Positions 18,221 to 27,574 of a stretch of DNA of 64,000 nt are shown piece by piece. The notes below the pieces were generated by a model. It ran no database searches. It was not told the origin of the DNA and saw only the letters and a program-made list of their open reading frames with translations. Origin of the DNA: JAPPLB01 sp965218555 (GTDB lineage: Bacteria > Acidobacteriota > Terriglobia > Bryobacterales > UBA6623); NCBI GenBank assembly GCA_965218555.1, contig OZ244625.1, positions 5,022,001-5,086,000 of the forward strand. The letters run 5' to 3'. Numbering within the stretch: the first letter of the stretch is position 1; the number at the start of each line of letters is the position of its first letter. Made by a program: the position numbers and the translations under genes.

Positions 18221-19648
18221 TCAGATCAACACCCCACGAGGACGTTTGTCGAGGACAGCACTCGTCACACGCAAGAAACTGCCGCCGATGATCTTCCGGA
18301 CCGCTTCATCCGAATAACCTTGACACACCAAGGCCACCGTCAGGTAAGGAGCGTTCGTCCAGCTCAAGGCATTCGGCTCAGTGTCCCACTTCCAGTGCCT
18401 TTCCGTGCCCTTGAGACCCTGGGGGAGAAACTTGCCTGGCTTCGACGCTTCCAAGAGTTCGGGCGGCCGATTGGCCACACCCATCCCGCCCAGGTCAGAG
18501 CCAATGCCGACATGGTCCGCTCCTACAAGCTTCGCCGCGTGATCGATATGCCTCAAGAACGGCTCGACGCCATAGCCCCCCAACAAATTCGGCATCGAGC
18601 AGATCCCGATCATGCCCCCCTTCTCCGCCACCGCCTTGATCGCTTCATCCGTCGCATTTCGATATTTGCTCTTGCCCCCCACGGCAACGCTCCGGCACGC
18701 AGTGTGACTAATGACGACAGGTTCGTCAGACGCATGGATCGCGTCGAGGGTGGTTCGATGGCCGGAGTGGGAAAGGTCGACGAACATGCCGAGCTCGTTC
18801 ATACGATGAACGACAGCACGTCCTATGTCGGTCAAGCCCGTATCACGATCCTGATAATGGGAGCAGCCGACTTGGTTTTTTGTGCTATTCGTCAACTGGC
18901 AGTGGCGAACCCCCAATCCGTAAAAGAGGTCCAGGTTCTTGATTGCGTCTTTAACACGCGGACCCGCAAAGCACGCGTCGGGCCGCCCGATATGCCATAG
19001 CACGAGGTGTCTTCCCTCCCGCTTGTGCCGCGGGAGGTCGTCGGAGTGAAGAAGCTTTTGCAGGTGCTCGTAGTGGTCATAGATGTAGTTTGCGCGAGAT
19101 ATCTGCTCGAGGGAGAAGCGTTCATCGCCGCCTTCGGGCGCCCAGGCGACGTCTTCCAGACCCACATCGATCCGCGCAGTCGCCCAAAACGCGCTGTGCT
19201 CGGACTTCATGACAGGATCATGAACCGCTTCGAGGGCCATCCACTGGACGAGCTCTCGGACAATCGAAGGGACCATATTCCTTTTCTGGTCCGCATCCTT
19301 CGCCCCCGCGAGGCGGCGCAGCGCCCACTGCCTCATCGACTCGGAGTAGAGCGCCCAACTGACGTTCGTCGGCACGCCGCCGTAGAGATCACACACCACA
19401 GAGTTGTCATGCAGCTCGAGCCCGCGTTCGATCTGGGCGTTCGTTGGTTTCAGCTCCTGCAGGATTGCCTGCTTCGCCCGCTCGATGTATTCTCTGCGTC
19501 TGCGCCTCGGCTCAGGTGACGGTTGCTTTCTCTTTGCGGCCGCCGACACGGCAAATGATGACCCCGCCACAGAAGCCGACAAGGCTGCCGCTAGCACGCC
19601 GGGCGACGAACGGAGGACCGTGCGACGGTTCGAGTGCCAATCATTCAT
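18221..19648 (-). CDS. Divergent M19 dipeptidase-like metallohydrolase, Tat-exported (paralog 2)
   Basis: I place the start at ATG 19648 (MNDWHSNRRTVLRSSPG), which puts a twin-arginine leader at the N-terminus; the open frame reaches 19726. It is closely similar to the neighbours at 13825 and 19746 over the whole length (GLTDIGRAVVHRMNELGMFVDLSHSG, VVISHTACRSVAVGGKSKYRNATDEA, DHVGIGSDLGGMG). The first metal motif again reads CDLYGG instead of HxD. The two histidines of the second site (DLSHSG, ISHTA) and the late aspartate are kept. Substrate unknown. Confidence 0.78.
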   Translation of the reverse strand: MNDWHSNRRTVLRSSPGVLAAALSASVAGSSFAVSAAAKRKQPSPEPRRRRREYIERAKQAILQELKPTNAQIERGLELHDNSVVCDLYGGVPTNVSWALYSESMRQWALRRLAGAKDADQKRNMVPSIVRELVQWMALEAVHDPVMKSEHSAFWATARIDVGLEDVAWAPEGGDERFSLEQISRANYIYDHYEHLQKLLHSDDLPRHKREGRHLVLWHIGRPDACFAGPRVKDAIKNLDLFYGLGVRHCQLTNSTKNQVGCSHYQDRDTGLTDIGRAVVHRMNELGMFVDLSHSGHRTTLDAIHASDEPVVISHTACRSVAVGGKSKYRNATDEAIKAVAEKGGMIGICSMPNLLGGYGVEPFLRHIDHAAKLVGADHVGIGSDLGGMGVANRPPELLEASKPGKFLPQGLKGTERHWKWDTEPNALSWTNAPYLTVALVCQGYSDEAVRKIIGGSFLRVTSAVLDKRPRGVLI

Positions 19649-19745
19649 GCGTATTCTCTTTGGGACGTTAGCCGGCGACAGGCACACTCGAGCCCCACGT
19701 GGCATGGGCCTGTTGGACAGCCACAATCATACCGGCAGAAAACGG

Positions 19746-21167
19746 TCAGATGAGTACCCCTCGAGGGTTCTTATCGAGCACCGCACGAGCCACACGCAGG
19801 AAGTTTCCTCCGATGATCTTCTGGATCTGGTCGTCTGAATAGCCTTGGCACACTAACCCCACCGTGAAGTAGGGGCCGTTCGTCCAGCTCCAGGAAGTGG
19901 GCTCATTATCGTACCTCCAGTAAGCCGCAGTTCCCTTCAGGCCGGTGGGGAGAAATCTCGCGGGCTTCCGAGCAACGGTCAGCTCTGGAGGCTCGTACGC
20001 GAAAGCCATGCCACCGTTGTCGGATCCGATGCCTACGTAGTCCGCGCCCACCAGCTTTACTACGTGGTCGATATGCTTGTAGAAATGCTCCAGACCGAAT
20101 CCACCTAGCAGGTTCGGTATTTTGATAATGCCCACCATGCCACCCTTGTTCGCGATCGCCTTGAGAGCTTCGTCGGTCACGTTACGATATTTACTCTTGC
20201 CCCCTTCCGCAAGAGCACGGCAAGCGGTGTGGGTAACGGTAACCGGGTCATCCGAAGTCTTAATCGTGTCCAGTGATGTCCGGTAGCCGCAGTGGGCAAG
20301 GTCGATGATCACGCCAAGCTCATTCATACGCTTGACCACGGCCCGTCCCACGTCGGTCAGGCCGCGATCCGTTTCCTGGGCGTGGGAGTAGCCGATCTGA
20401 TTCTTCGTGCTGTTCGTTAGCTGGGTGACGCGGATGCCGAAGCCATAAAACAGGCCAACGTTCTTGACCGGATCCTTGACGTGGGGTCCCGCGAAGCAGG
20501 CATCCGGACGGTCGCAGTGCCACAAAACCGCGTGTTTTCCCTGCTTTTTCACGTCAGGAATGTGCTCGGCTCGAACGAGCTTGTGCACGTGATCGTAGTT
20601 GTCATAGATATAGGTCCCACGAGAAACCTGCTCCAAACTGAATTGGTCGTCGCCTCCTTCCGGCGCCCAAGCAACAACATCCACCCCGACGTCCACCGCA
20701 CCAGCCTCCCACAGAGCACGATGGTTGGCTTCAACTGTGGGATCGTTAATGATTTCGAGGGCTCTCCATTTTAGAAGCTCATCTGCTATGTCCCAGGGCA
20801 GCTCTCTCTTTCGGTCGGGGTCCTTCTCCTGGTTGAGACGCTCCAGTGCGTACTCCCTCATGCGGTCCGAGTACAGCCCCGCCTGGTGAGTCGTGTGCAC
20901 CTGGCCATGCAGGTCACAAACGATCGTGTTCCGATGCAGCTCCAGGCCCCGCTCGATCTGGGCCTTGGTCGGCTTCATCTCGCGCAGAAAATCCTGCCGA
21001 CCCCTTTCGATGTAGGCCTTGACTCTGGGACTTACCTGGTCTGGCAGATCTTTTCGGGCTGCGGCCGAACCCACGGCGGAACCCGGCGCAGCCACCCCAG
21101 GCAAGAAGACCGACGCCCCGGCTGCCGTACCAAGGAATCCACGCCTGCTTTGGCGAGAAACACCCAT
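19746..21167 (-). CDS. Divergent M19 dipeptidase-like metallohydrolase, Tat-exported (paralog 3)
   Basis: 473 residues with the leader QSRRGFLGTAAGASVFLPG. Same architecture as the other two paralogs, but the first metal motif is CDLHGQ: the histidine is present while the expected aspartate is Gln. It is thus intermediate between canonical HxD enzymes and its two neighbours (CDLYGG). It keeps IDLAHCGY, VTHTACRAL and DYVGIGSDNGGM. It is the second gene after the promoter, 140 bp downstream of a propeller gene. Confidence 0.78.
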   Translation of the reverse strand: MGVSRQSRRGFLGTAAGASVFLPGVAAPGSAVGSAAARKDLPDQVSPRVKAYIERGRQDFLREMKPTKAQIERGLELHRNTIVCDLHGQVHTTHQAGLYSDRMREYALERLNQEKDPDRKRELPWDIADELLKWRALEIINDPTVEANHRALWEAGAVDVGVDVVAWAPEGGDDQFSLEQVSRGTYIYDNYDHVHKLVRAEHIPDVKKQGKHAVLWHCDRPDACFAGPHVKDPVKNVGLFYGFGIRVTQLTNSTKNQIGYSHAQETDRGLTDVGRAVVKRMNELGVIIDLAHCGYRTSLDTIKTSDDPVTVTHTACRALAEGGKSKYRNVTDEALKAIANKGGMVGIIKIPNLLGGFGLEHFYKHIDHVVKLVGADYVGIGSDNGGMAFAYEPPELTVARKPARFLPTGLKGTAAYWRYDNEPTSWSWTNGPYFTVGLVCQGYSDDQIQKIIGGNFLRVARAVLDKNPRGVLI

Positions 21168-21307
21168 CGCTGATACCCGCCTTTCCGTCCCGACCAGATC
21201 TTACCCTGTACATCTGCAACCGAGCAACCGCGAGCGCCAAGGCCACGACTCGAACAGGAAGACTCTGTGCCGTTGCCCACGGAGTGTAGATCTTCCAAAT
21301 TGACAGT

Positions 21308-22906
21308 TCAGCCACCGACAAACTGGTACGCGTAGAGCTTGCAGTCTCGCAGCTTAAAGTGGAGTTTTACCGGTCTGCCGGCCAGCGCCGAGAGATCCGT
21401 CCTGCCCTGCCACGAAACGGGCATTCGCACGCTGTTGCCATTGAGCTCGTCAGCCTCAGCCAGGGTGTAGCCGGGCACTGGTTTTCCCGAGGCTTCCTGA
21501 ATCTCAATTTGCGCCACGCCGCCCGCGCTGGTGTCCAGGTTCAACTCCAGGCTCTTGCCCTCAAAAATGATGGGCGGGGTCGTGAGCGTCCCCCCGGTGT
21601 AGGCGGCGTCAGCGGAGACAAATCCATCGAGCCGCAGGATCGCTCGCGTGACTCCTGTCATGCGTTGGCCCGCCTTGGGATCGACACGGCCGGAATGGTC
21701 GTCATTGTTCCCGCTGTAGTAGATCCACAGTTCGTCGCCCATCCGGATCGGCTGAGGCGTGAACCACACCCACTTGGAGTAGAAGCTTCCGGCGGGCCCC
21801 AGCCGCAAGAAGGGCTTGCGTCCGCCGAGACGTCGAAACTGCCTTCCGTCCCGGCTGACGGCGAGCTGGACGTCCGCCGTGTCGGGCCACGACTTGCCCT
21901 CGTCCATCCGCCAATGATAGAAGGCCGATATCATGGCGAAGTAGATCCCAGGGGCTTCGCCGTACTGAAACACGCCCGGACCATAGAAGTCCATCACCTT
22001 GGCCGGAATCCGCGTGAACCCTTCGATGGCTTCTCCGGATTCGGCGTAACGGGTCAGCCCCTCGGGCCGCCCCAGGTCTGTCTCGTCCGCCCTGATGACG
22101 ATCATGAAGCTGTCCCAGTGCAGCATCTCGTCCGACTCGTTGTAGCCGCCCATGCGGGTCCGCTTTCCGGACCCCAGGTCCGGCTTCTCGCGGCTGTATC
22201 CCCGGTAGCGCTTGATGAGCTGGTCCCAGAACCAGGTGGGCTGCGTGTCGGCGGCTCTCAGGCCCGTGGGCATCGTGTCGTAGAGATGCCAGTGCAGGCC
22301 GTCGCCCGAGTACCAGAAGCGGTTCGCGCCGCGGTAGGTTCCGGCCGTCTGATAAAGCTTCGACCAGGACTTGTAGCGCTCGGCGGGCGGGCAGCTCGGG
22401 TTTTCATCTCGGAACACAGAGCCTCCGCCCACGGTCATTTTCGACAGGTCTGCAGGAAACACCAGGTTGTTCTCTTTGGAACCCTTCAGCTCGACCAGCT
22501 TGAGAATGGGCTTTCGAAAGTGGACGCCGTCCTCGGACTCGGCATATGCCACGGCCCGAAAACCATTTCCCGGGACTCCTTTACCTTCAATCAAGTCGTA
22601 CCAAAGGCGAATCCGTGGACCGTCAGGCCCCTCCTCTTTCAGAATGCTGTTGTAGCTCCCGATGTAGGCGCCCTGTTCCCAGGGCTGGTCCGTGGTGAGA
22701 AGAATCTCTCCCGTCTGGTAGGGCGGGTTCATGACGAGCGTGACACCTTCCGAAGATTCGATGAACTTGTCGTCAATGAAAAGCTGCTTGTCGCCGCCCA
22801 CGAAGATGGCTGATTTTTCGGCCGCAGACGCCGGCAGAGTGAGAAGCAGCAAGGCGTATAGGACCGCAACCTGAGAGTGATGCGCTACGCCGCTTGGGTG
22901 TGCCAT
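21308..22906 (-). CDS. Exported beta-propeller, glycosidase-like (paralog 3), first gene of the cluster
   Basis: 532 residues with a signal peptide (HSQVAVLYALLLLTLPASAAEK). Blades include YAESEDGVHFRKP, WYSGDGLHWHLYD and LAVSRDGRQFRRLGGRKPF. The C-terminal domain (AILRLDGFVSADAAYTGGTL ... PVKLHFKLRDCKLYAYQF) is nearly the same as in the protein at 12007-13797, so these two are the closest pair. ATG at 22906 with AGGGGA a few bases upstream. A good promoter lies about 60 nt upstream, so this is probably the first gene of a ~10.9-kb transcript. Confidence 0.72.
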   Translation of the reverse strand: MAHPSGVAHHSQVAVLYALLLLTLPASAAEKSAIFVGGDKQLFIDDKFIESSEGVTLVMNPPYQTGEILLTTDQPWEQGAYIGSYNSILKEEGPDGPRIRLWYDLIEGKGVPGNGFRAVAYAESEDGVHFRKPILKLVELKGSKENNLVFPADLSKMTVGGGSVFRDENPSCPPAERYKSWSKLYQTAGTYRGANRFWYSGDGLHWHLYDTMPTGLRAADTQPTWFWDQLIKRYRGYSREKPDLGSGKRTRMGGYNESDEMLHWDSFMIVIRADETDLGRPEGLTRYAESGEAIEGFTRIPAKVMDFYGPGVFQYGEAPGIYFAMISAFYHWRMDEGKSWPDTADVQLAVSRDGRQFRRLGGRKPFLRLGPAGSFYSKWVWFTPQPIRMGDELWIYYSGNNDDHSGRVDPKAGQRMTGVTRAILRLDGFVSADAAYTGGTLTTPPIIFEGKSLELNLDTSAGGVAQIEIQEASGKPVPGYTLAEADELNGNSVRMPVSWQGRTDLSALAGRPVKLHFKLRDCKLYAYQFVGG

Positions 22907-22964
22907 GGTTGTTCCCCTGCACCCTTACAAGGAGGAAACCGGACCTTCGCTGAATCTGTCCTGG

Positions 22965-22993
22965 ATTGTGAGAGGTTGCTCTGCTTTTGTCAA
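22965..22993 (-). promoter_or_regulatory. Candidate sigma-70 promoter for the seven-gene cluster
   Basis: On the minus strand TTGACA (22993-22988) and CACAAT (22970-22965) are separated by exactly 17 bp. It points toward the propeller gene whose start is at 22906, and no other start lies between. Confidence 0.55.
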
Positions 22994-23126
22994 CGGGCAG
23001 GAAGCGTGCTGGTCTTGGATAGTCGAAGGAGAATGACTCGCTCCTGCGATCGCGATCGAAGTTACGGTAGGGTTGAACTCGTAGCGCCTTTCAGAAGCTG
23101 AGCGACTCCTCGGTGTTAGCACCGTC

Positions 23127-23939
23127 GTGCCCGACCGTCATCGTGCTGTTCGTTTTCTCGCCGCCGTGCTTGTGGGTGGATCGTCCCTGATCGCCCAGTC
23201 TCCGGATCCAGAGGCCTAAGACAACGAGACTACCCGGCGAGCTCTATCTCGTCGGTGGCGAACGCCATGGCAGAAGCTTTTTTCCGAAGGTGGACTATTC
23301 CGAAATAAAGCCGCTGAAGGAAACGCCATTCTCGATCCTCGGGTCTAAACAGGCCATCTGATGAAAAAGGTGCCCGACGGCGACTGGATGGTCTACCCCG
23401 AGGGCCTCGACGACGATCTCGACGGCAAGTACAACGAGGACGGCATCGGCGGTCTCGACCTGCACCGCAACTATTTGAAAAACTGGCGTCCCGAACCAGT
23501 CCGAGACGCGACCGGGCGTGGCTTCACACGAGGAGCCTCCGGCGCCTTCCCTCTGTCCGAACCCGAAATCCGCGCCGTCGTCCTGTTCCTGCTCACCCAC
23601 TCCAACATCTCCATCGGCCAGTCGATGGATACCCCCATGCCGATGCATCTCCACCCACCGTCCACCAGCAAGAGTGAAGAGCGCATGTTCGAGGAAGACC
23701 TGAAGTGGCACCGCTACTTCGATCGAGAGGGTAAAAGAATCACGGGAAAACTGTGGGCCGGCGAAGTCTACCCCGATTACCGCACCCGCATGTCCACCGA
23801 TCTCATCACGGACGAGCCGACCAAACCCCGGCCGCTGCCCGAGGGACCTGTTGCGGAAGATCCAAGAAGGCAGTTGCGGGACGGGGAGGCGCTTGGTGTG
23901 ATTGGCAGCAGCCTCAGTCTTACAACAACGCCGTATTGA
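23127..23939 (+). pseudogene. Decayed M14 zinc carboxypeptidase
   Basis: Two pieces of one gene remain. At 23127-23219 a 30-codon frame encodes a clean signal peptide (VRFLAAVLVGGSSLIAQS), then TAA. At 23361-23939 a frame encodes a middle section typical of secreted M14 carboxypeptidases (DGDWMVYPEGLDDDLDGKYN, GLDLHRNYLKNWRPEP, then FPLSEPEIRAVVLFLL and ISIGQSMDTPMPMHLHPPS). The region carrying the HxxE zinc motif and the C-terminal catalytic glutamate are missing, and the 140 bp between the pieces is degraded. It lies divergent to the hydrolase cluster and was probably once part of the same peptide-degrading locus. Confidence 0.7.
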
Positions 23940-24002
23940 GCCTTTGCCGAGTCTTCCCGAATGATGGGGCACCCTGTCAAGGGAAAAGTCGATTCAATCC
24001 AC

Positions 24003-24702
24003 TTACCCCCCCTTCGGCTCGCTATTTGGGGCAACTGGGTGGGCAAAGTCTGGGCAGGCCGCGGAGGGTAGGGCTGACGATCCTGGAAGGGTCCGTCCTG
24101 ACTTTGTTTCGCCATTTACGAACCCTAGAGCGGCGGCGAGGACACTTCCTCCCGTTTCCATCGAGTACTCCTTTTGGCTAATGAGGTGCGCGATCATCTC
24201 TTGCCTTGCTTCGGCTGGGTCTTTTCTGCAGATCGCATCGACCACACCGGCGTGAGCGCGATGACTGCTCTTTCCCTCCCGTTCCCGACGGATTTGAGCT
24301 TGCACGATGGCTTCCCGCGAGCTCCCCTCGGCATACACCTCCAGCGGGGGGACAGCCATCATGAACGGCCAGAACACCCTCTCCAGTTGATCGTAGAAGA
24401 CCGGTTCGTCAGCGACTTTCCAGATGAAACGGTGGATCGCTGCATCCCATCGCAGAAGTTCCTCCAAGCTGGTGAATCCCTCTGGTGGGAGACAAACCTT
24501 CTCGCGCAGGCGTTTGCCATCGCTCCCGGAGATCTTGTAGGCCGCCACAGCAGCCGCAACCGCTTCGAGCGAGACACGAAGCAAAAACAGTCCCTCGGTT
24601 TCGTTGGGAGTCGGAGCGAAAACGGAACGGCCGCGAAAAGGATCACTTCTGACCAGCCCGGCCCCCTCCAGGACTTGAAGAGATTCGCGAGCAACGTGGC
24701 GG
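24003..24702 (-). pseudogene. GntR/FCD-family regulator, C-terminal part (split by IS21 copy 2)
   Basis: Minus-strand frame encoding the rest of the wHTH recognition helix and wing (HVARESLQVLEGAGLVRSDP) and an FCD ligand-binding domain (RVSLEAVAAAVAAYKISG, AAIHRFIWKVADEPVFYDQL, HAGVVDAICRKDPAEARQEM). The last ~40 residues are not family-like. It joins in frame to 27272-27420 when the IS and one TGGCGG copy are removed, restoring ISRHVARESLQVL; the intact gene would be about 280 aa. FCD regulators usually repress catabolic genes and respond to an organic acid. It sits between the hydrolase cluster and the TonB receptor, so it probably controlled one or both. Confidence 0.85.
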
Positions 24703-24828
24703 TGTAAGCGCCGGAGCGAAAATAGACCACAGGGCGGCCGTTTGAGGCCGCTGGTGGCGGAGCAAAACTAGACCGCCCGCCAGCATTTCATAAAACATTT
24801 TTGGGGTGTTTTGTGTGATGCAGGAGGG

Positions 24829-26328
24829 ATGTACTCTGTGGAGCTGTACGCACGCGTTCGCCGAGCGGTCTTTGTCGAAGGGGTCAGCGAGAGAGAAGCG
24901 GCGCAGCGCTTCGGGCTGGCGCGCGAGACCGTGCGCAAGATGCTGCGCTACGCCGCGCCGCCGGGCTATCGGCGGCAGAAGCCGATTCGACGCCCGAAGC
25001 TCGACGCCTACACGCCGATCATCGACCAGATCCTGGAGACGGACCTAGCGCTGCCGAAGAAGCAACGGCACACGGCGAAACGTATCTTCGAACGACTCCG
25101 AGACGAGCACGACTTCGCGGGCGGCTACACCATCATCAAAGACTACGTGCGGCTGAAGCGGACCTCGCAGCGCGAGATGTTCGTGCCGCTGACGCATCCG
25201 CCGGGGCACGCCCAGGCGGACTTCGGCGAGGCGCAAGTGGAGATCGGCGGGGTGCTGGCGAAGGCGCACTACTTCGTCATCGATCTACCCCACAGCGACG
25301 AGAGTTACGTGCGGGCATTTCCGGCCGAGACGACGGAAGCTTTCTTGGAGGGGCACGTCGAGGCGTTTCGCTACTGGGGTGGCGTGCCGCGACGGATTCT
25401 CTACGACAACACAACGCTGGCGGTGGCGCGGATCCTAGGCGACGGGACGCGGCAGAAGACGCAGGCGTTCTCGGAGCTGCAGTCGCACTACTTGTTCGCA
25501 GAGCGTTTTGGGAGGCCGGGCAAGGGAAACGACAAGGGGAAGGTTGAGAACCTTGTGAAGGTCGCCCGACGGAGCTTCTTCGTACCGCGGCCCCGGTTCC
25601 CCAGTTGGGCAGCGTTGAACGTATGGCTGGAAGAGCAGTGCCGCAAGAGGCGAGAGCGCCGGCAACGCGGGCATCGAGAGAAGATCGGAGAGCGCTTCGA
25701 GCGTGATCGACAAGCGCTGTTAGCGCTGCCGGCAGCGGCGTATGAGGCCTGCGAGACACGTCCTGGGAGAGTGACGTCGTTGTCGCTGGTGCGCTACCAC
25801 ACCAACGACTACTCGGTGCCGACCAAGTACGGACACCGCCAAGTGCTCATCAAGGGCTATGTGGACAAAGTCGTCATCTGCGCCGGCAGCGAGGAGATCG
25901 CACGGCATCGGCGCAGCTATGGGCGTGAGGGGCTGATCTTTCACCCGCTGCACTATCTGGCCCTACTGGAGCGCAAGACCGGAGCACTCGAGCAAGCAGC
26001 GCCGCTGGAAGGCTGGCAGTTGCCCGAGGAGTTTGCTGGACTGCGCCGGCTGCTCGAAGCGCGGCTCGGCAAGGCTGGAGCTCGAGAGTATGTCCAGGTA
26101 CTGCGTCTGCTCGAGGACGTTCCGCTCGAAGAAGTCCGTGCTGCCGTAGGGGACGCCTTACGGCTCGGCGCGATCTCTTTCGATGCCGTCAAGCATCTCG
26201 TGCTGTGTCGCATCGAACAGCGCCCACCCCGGCTGGAACTTGAGAATTATCCCCATCTGCCCACGGCGCGGGTGGCGAGGACCGCAGCGGCGGACTATCT
26301 GGCGCTGGTGGACGCGGGAGCCGAGTGA
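24829..26328 (+). CDS. istA: IS21-family transposase IstA (copy 2)
   Basis: Identical in predicted protein to copy 1; the differences seen in this gene are silent (for example a GTC/GTT valine codon near 25545). HTH domain and DDE core intact (D131, D193, E240). Stop overlaps istB by one base. Confidence 0.93.
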   Translation: MYSVELYARVRRAVFVEGVSEREAAQRFGLARETVRKMLRYAAPPGYRRQKPIRRPKLDAYTPIIDQILETDLALPKKQRHTAKRIFERLRDEHDFAGGYTIIKDYVRLKRTSQREMFVPLTHPPGHAQADFGEAQVEIGGVLAKAHYFVIDLPHSDESYVRAFPAETTEAFLEGHVEAFRYWGGVPRRILYDNTTLAVARILGDGTRQKTQAFSELQSHYLFAERFGRPGKGNDKGKVENLVKVARRSFFVPRPRFPSWAALNVWLEEQCRKRRERRQRGHREKIGERFERDRQALLALPAAAYEACETRPGRVTSLSLVRYHTNDYSVPTKYGHRQVLIKGYVDKVVICAGSEEIARHRRSYGREGLIFHPLHYLALLERKTGALEQAAPLEGWQLPEEFAGLRRLLEARLGKAGAREYVQVLRLLEDVPLEEVRAAVGDALRLGAISFDAVKHLVLCRIEQRPPRLELENYPHLPTARVARTAAADYLALVDAGAE

Positions 26329-27092
26329 TGGCCAAGCCGAAAGTGCTGCTGGAAGCGCAGCTGAAGGCGCTGCGGCTGCCGACCTTCCTGCGCGAGTACG
26401 ACAAAGTGGCGCGGCAATGCGCGGCCGAAGGTCTGGACTGTCCGCGCTATCTGCTGCGACTCAGTGAGCTGGAGCTGCTCGATCGCGAACAGCGCGCCAC
26501 CGAGCGCCGCATCAAGACCGCCAAGTTCCCGGTGCTCAAGAGCCTGGAGACCTTCGAGTTCCGCTCGATTCCGTCGCTGAACAAGAGCTTGGTCCTGGAG
26601 CTGGCGCGCTCGGAGTATCTGGATCGCAGAGAGAACGTGCTGGCGCTGGGCAACTCCGGTACGGGCAAGACGCACCTTGCCCTGGCGTTGGGGCTGGCCG
26701 CTTGTCAGAAAGGCTATCGGGTCCGCTTTGCCACCGCCGCGGCGCTGGTCCACGAGTTGCTCGAGGCGCGTGACGACAAACGTCTCCTGCGCTTGCAAAA
26801 ACAGCTGGCCAAGCAAGACCTGCTGATCGTCGACGAGCTGGGCTACGTCCCCTTGTCGAAGACGGGCTCGGAGTTACTGTTCGAGATCTTCAGCCAGCGC
26901 TACGAGCGGGCCTCGACGCTGGTCACCTCGAACCTACCCTTCAACGAGTGGACGGAGATCTTCGGCTCCGAGCGGCTGACCGGCGCTTTGCTGGATCGTC
27001 TCACCCACCACGTCCATATCTTGGAGATGAACGCCGAGAGCTACCGTCTCCAGCAGAGTAAGCGTTCCCGGAAGCGTTCTTCCTCCCCCTGA
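26328..27092 (+). CDS. istB: IS21 helper ATPase IstB (copy 2)
   Basis: Same as copy 1 with Walker A at residues 108-115 and an intact Walker B. It has Ala instead of Gly in the C-terminal EMNAES, like copy 3, and a silent CTA leucine codon near 26937. ATG start coupled to istA. Confidence 0.93.
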   Translation: MAKPKVLLEAQLKALRLPTFLREYDKVARQCAAEGLDCPRYLLRLSELELLDREQRATERRIKTAKFPVLKSLETFEFRSIPSLNKSLVLELARSEYLDRRENVLALGNSGTGKTHLALALGLAACQKGYRVRFATAAALVHELLEARDDKRLLRLQKQLAKQDLLIVDELGYVPLSKTGSELLFEIFSQRYERASTLVTSNLPFNEWTEIFGSERLTGALLDRLTHHVHILEMNAESYRLQQSKRSRKRSSSP

Positions 27093-27271
27093 TCCCCCCG
27101 CCCAGCCGCCGGCTGTTTCGAGGGGCTTCCACTACGTCCGGGGCCGCCTTAACAGGCGTCCCCCGACTTCGCTCCAGCCCCCAAAACAGCCGCTTTCAGA
27201 AACGAGTCCTATCCCCGAGATGGTCTACTTTTACTCCGCCCCAGTGGCCTAATTTTGCTCCGCCCTTGACA

Positions 27272-27420
27272 TGGCGGCTGATCTGGTATTTCTCAGCCAC
27301 ATCCGCTTCCACGAGCCGCTCCCCCATGGCATGCTCGCCGTTCATGATCGCCGAGCGAATCAAGTCTGCTGCTTGCGTCGACAGAGGTTCTTTACTAACC
27401 AGAGCTGAGGCTTTCTTCAC
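27272..27420 (-). pseudogene. GntR/FCD-family regulator, N-terminal part (split by IS21 copy 2)
   Basis: GTG start at 27420 and a winged-helix N-terminus (LSTQAADLIRSAIMNGEHAMGERLVEADVAEKYQISRH), the GntR DNA-binding signature, cut by the IS inside the recognition helix. The IS end then supplies foreign residues (VKGGAKLG...). Its other half is at 24003-24702. The truncated product lacks the complete DNA-binding helix and the effector domain, so it cannot act as a repressor. Confidence 0.85.
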
Positions 27421-27574
27421 GTTCCGATCCCAAGAAGAGTGTTCCCGACAGGCCTTTAGTACGTCGAATGTAGCACGCCCACCTCGTCATGGGCCTATGG
27501 CCCGACGACCGGACCGCTCCCTCGCGCTCGCTGCACGGAAGCACGGCCCTTAGGAACGCGACAGTTACGTGATA

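Larger units (their letters stand above)
24703..27271 (+). mobile_element. IS21-family insertion sequence, copy 2
   Basis: 2569 bp, same termini as copy 1 (TGTAAGCG...CTTGACA). Flanked by a perfect 6-bp target duplication TGGCGG (24697-24702 and 27272-27277). The insertion splits a GntR-family regulator gene. It differs from copy 1 at only a few positions, for example Ala instead of Gly in EMNAES of IstB. Confidence 0.96.

Noticed and set aside
21359..22813. Long plus-strand frame of 484 codons
   Set aside because: It is antisense to the propeller gene, with no signal, motif or codon pattern of its own; GC-rich DNA gives such shadows.
9346..27271. IS21 copies 1 and 2 as the ends of one composite transposon carrying the hydrolase cluster
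   Set aside because: Each copy has its own target duplication (near-duplicate GACGCC/CACGCC and TGGCGG/TGGCGG), and the outer flanks do not match, so they inserted independently.
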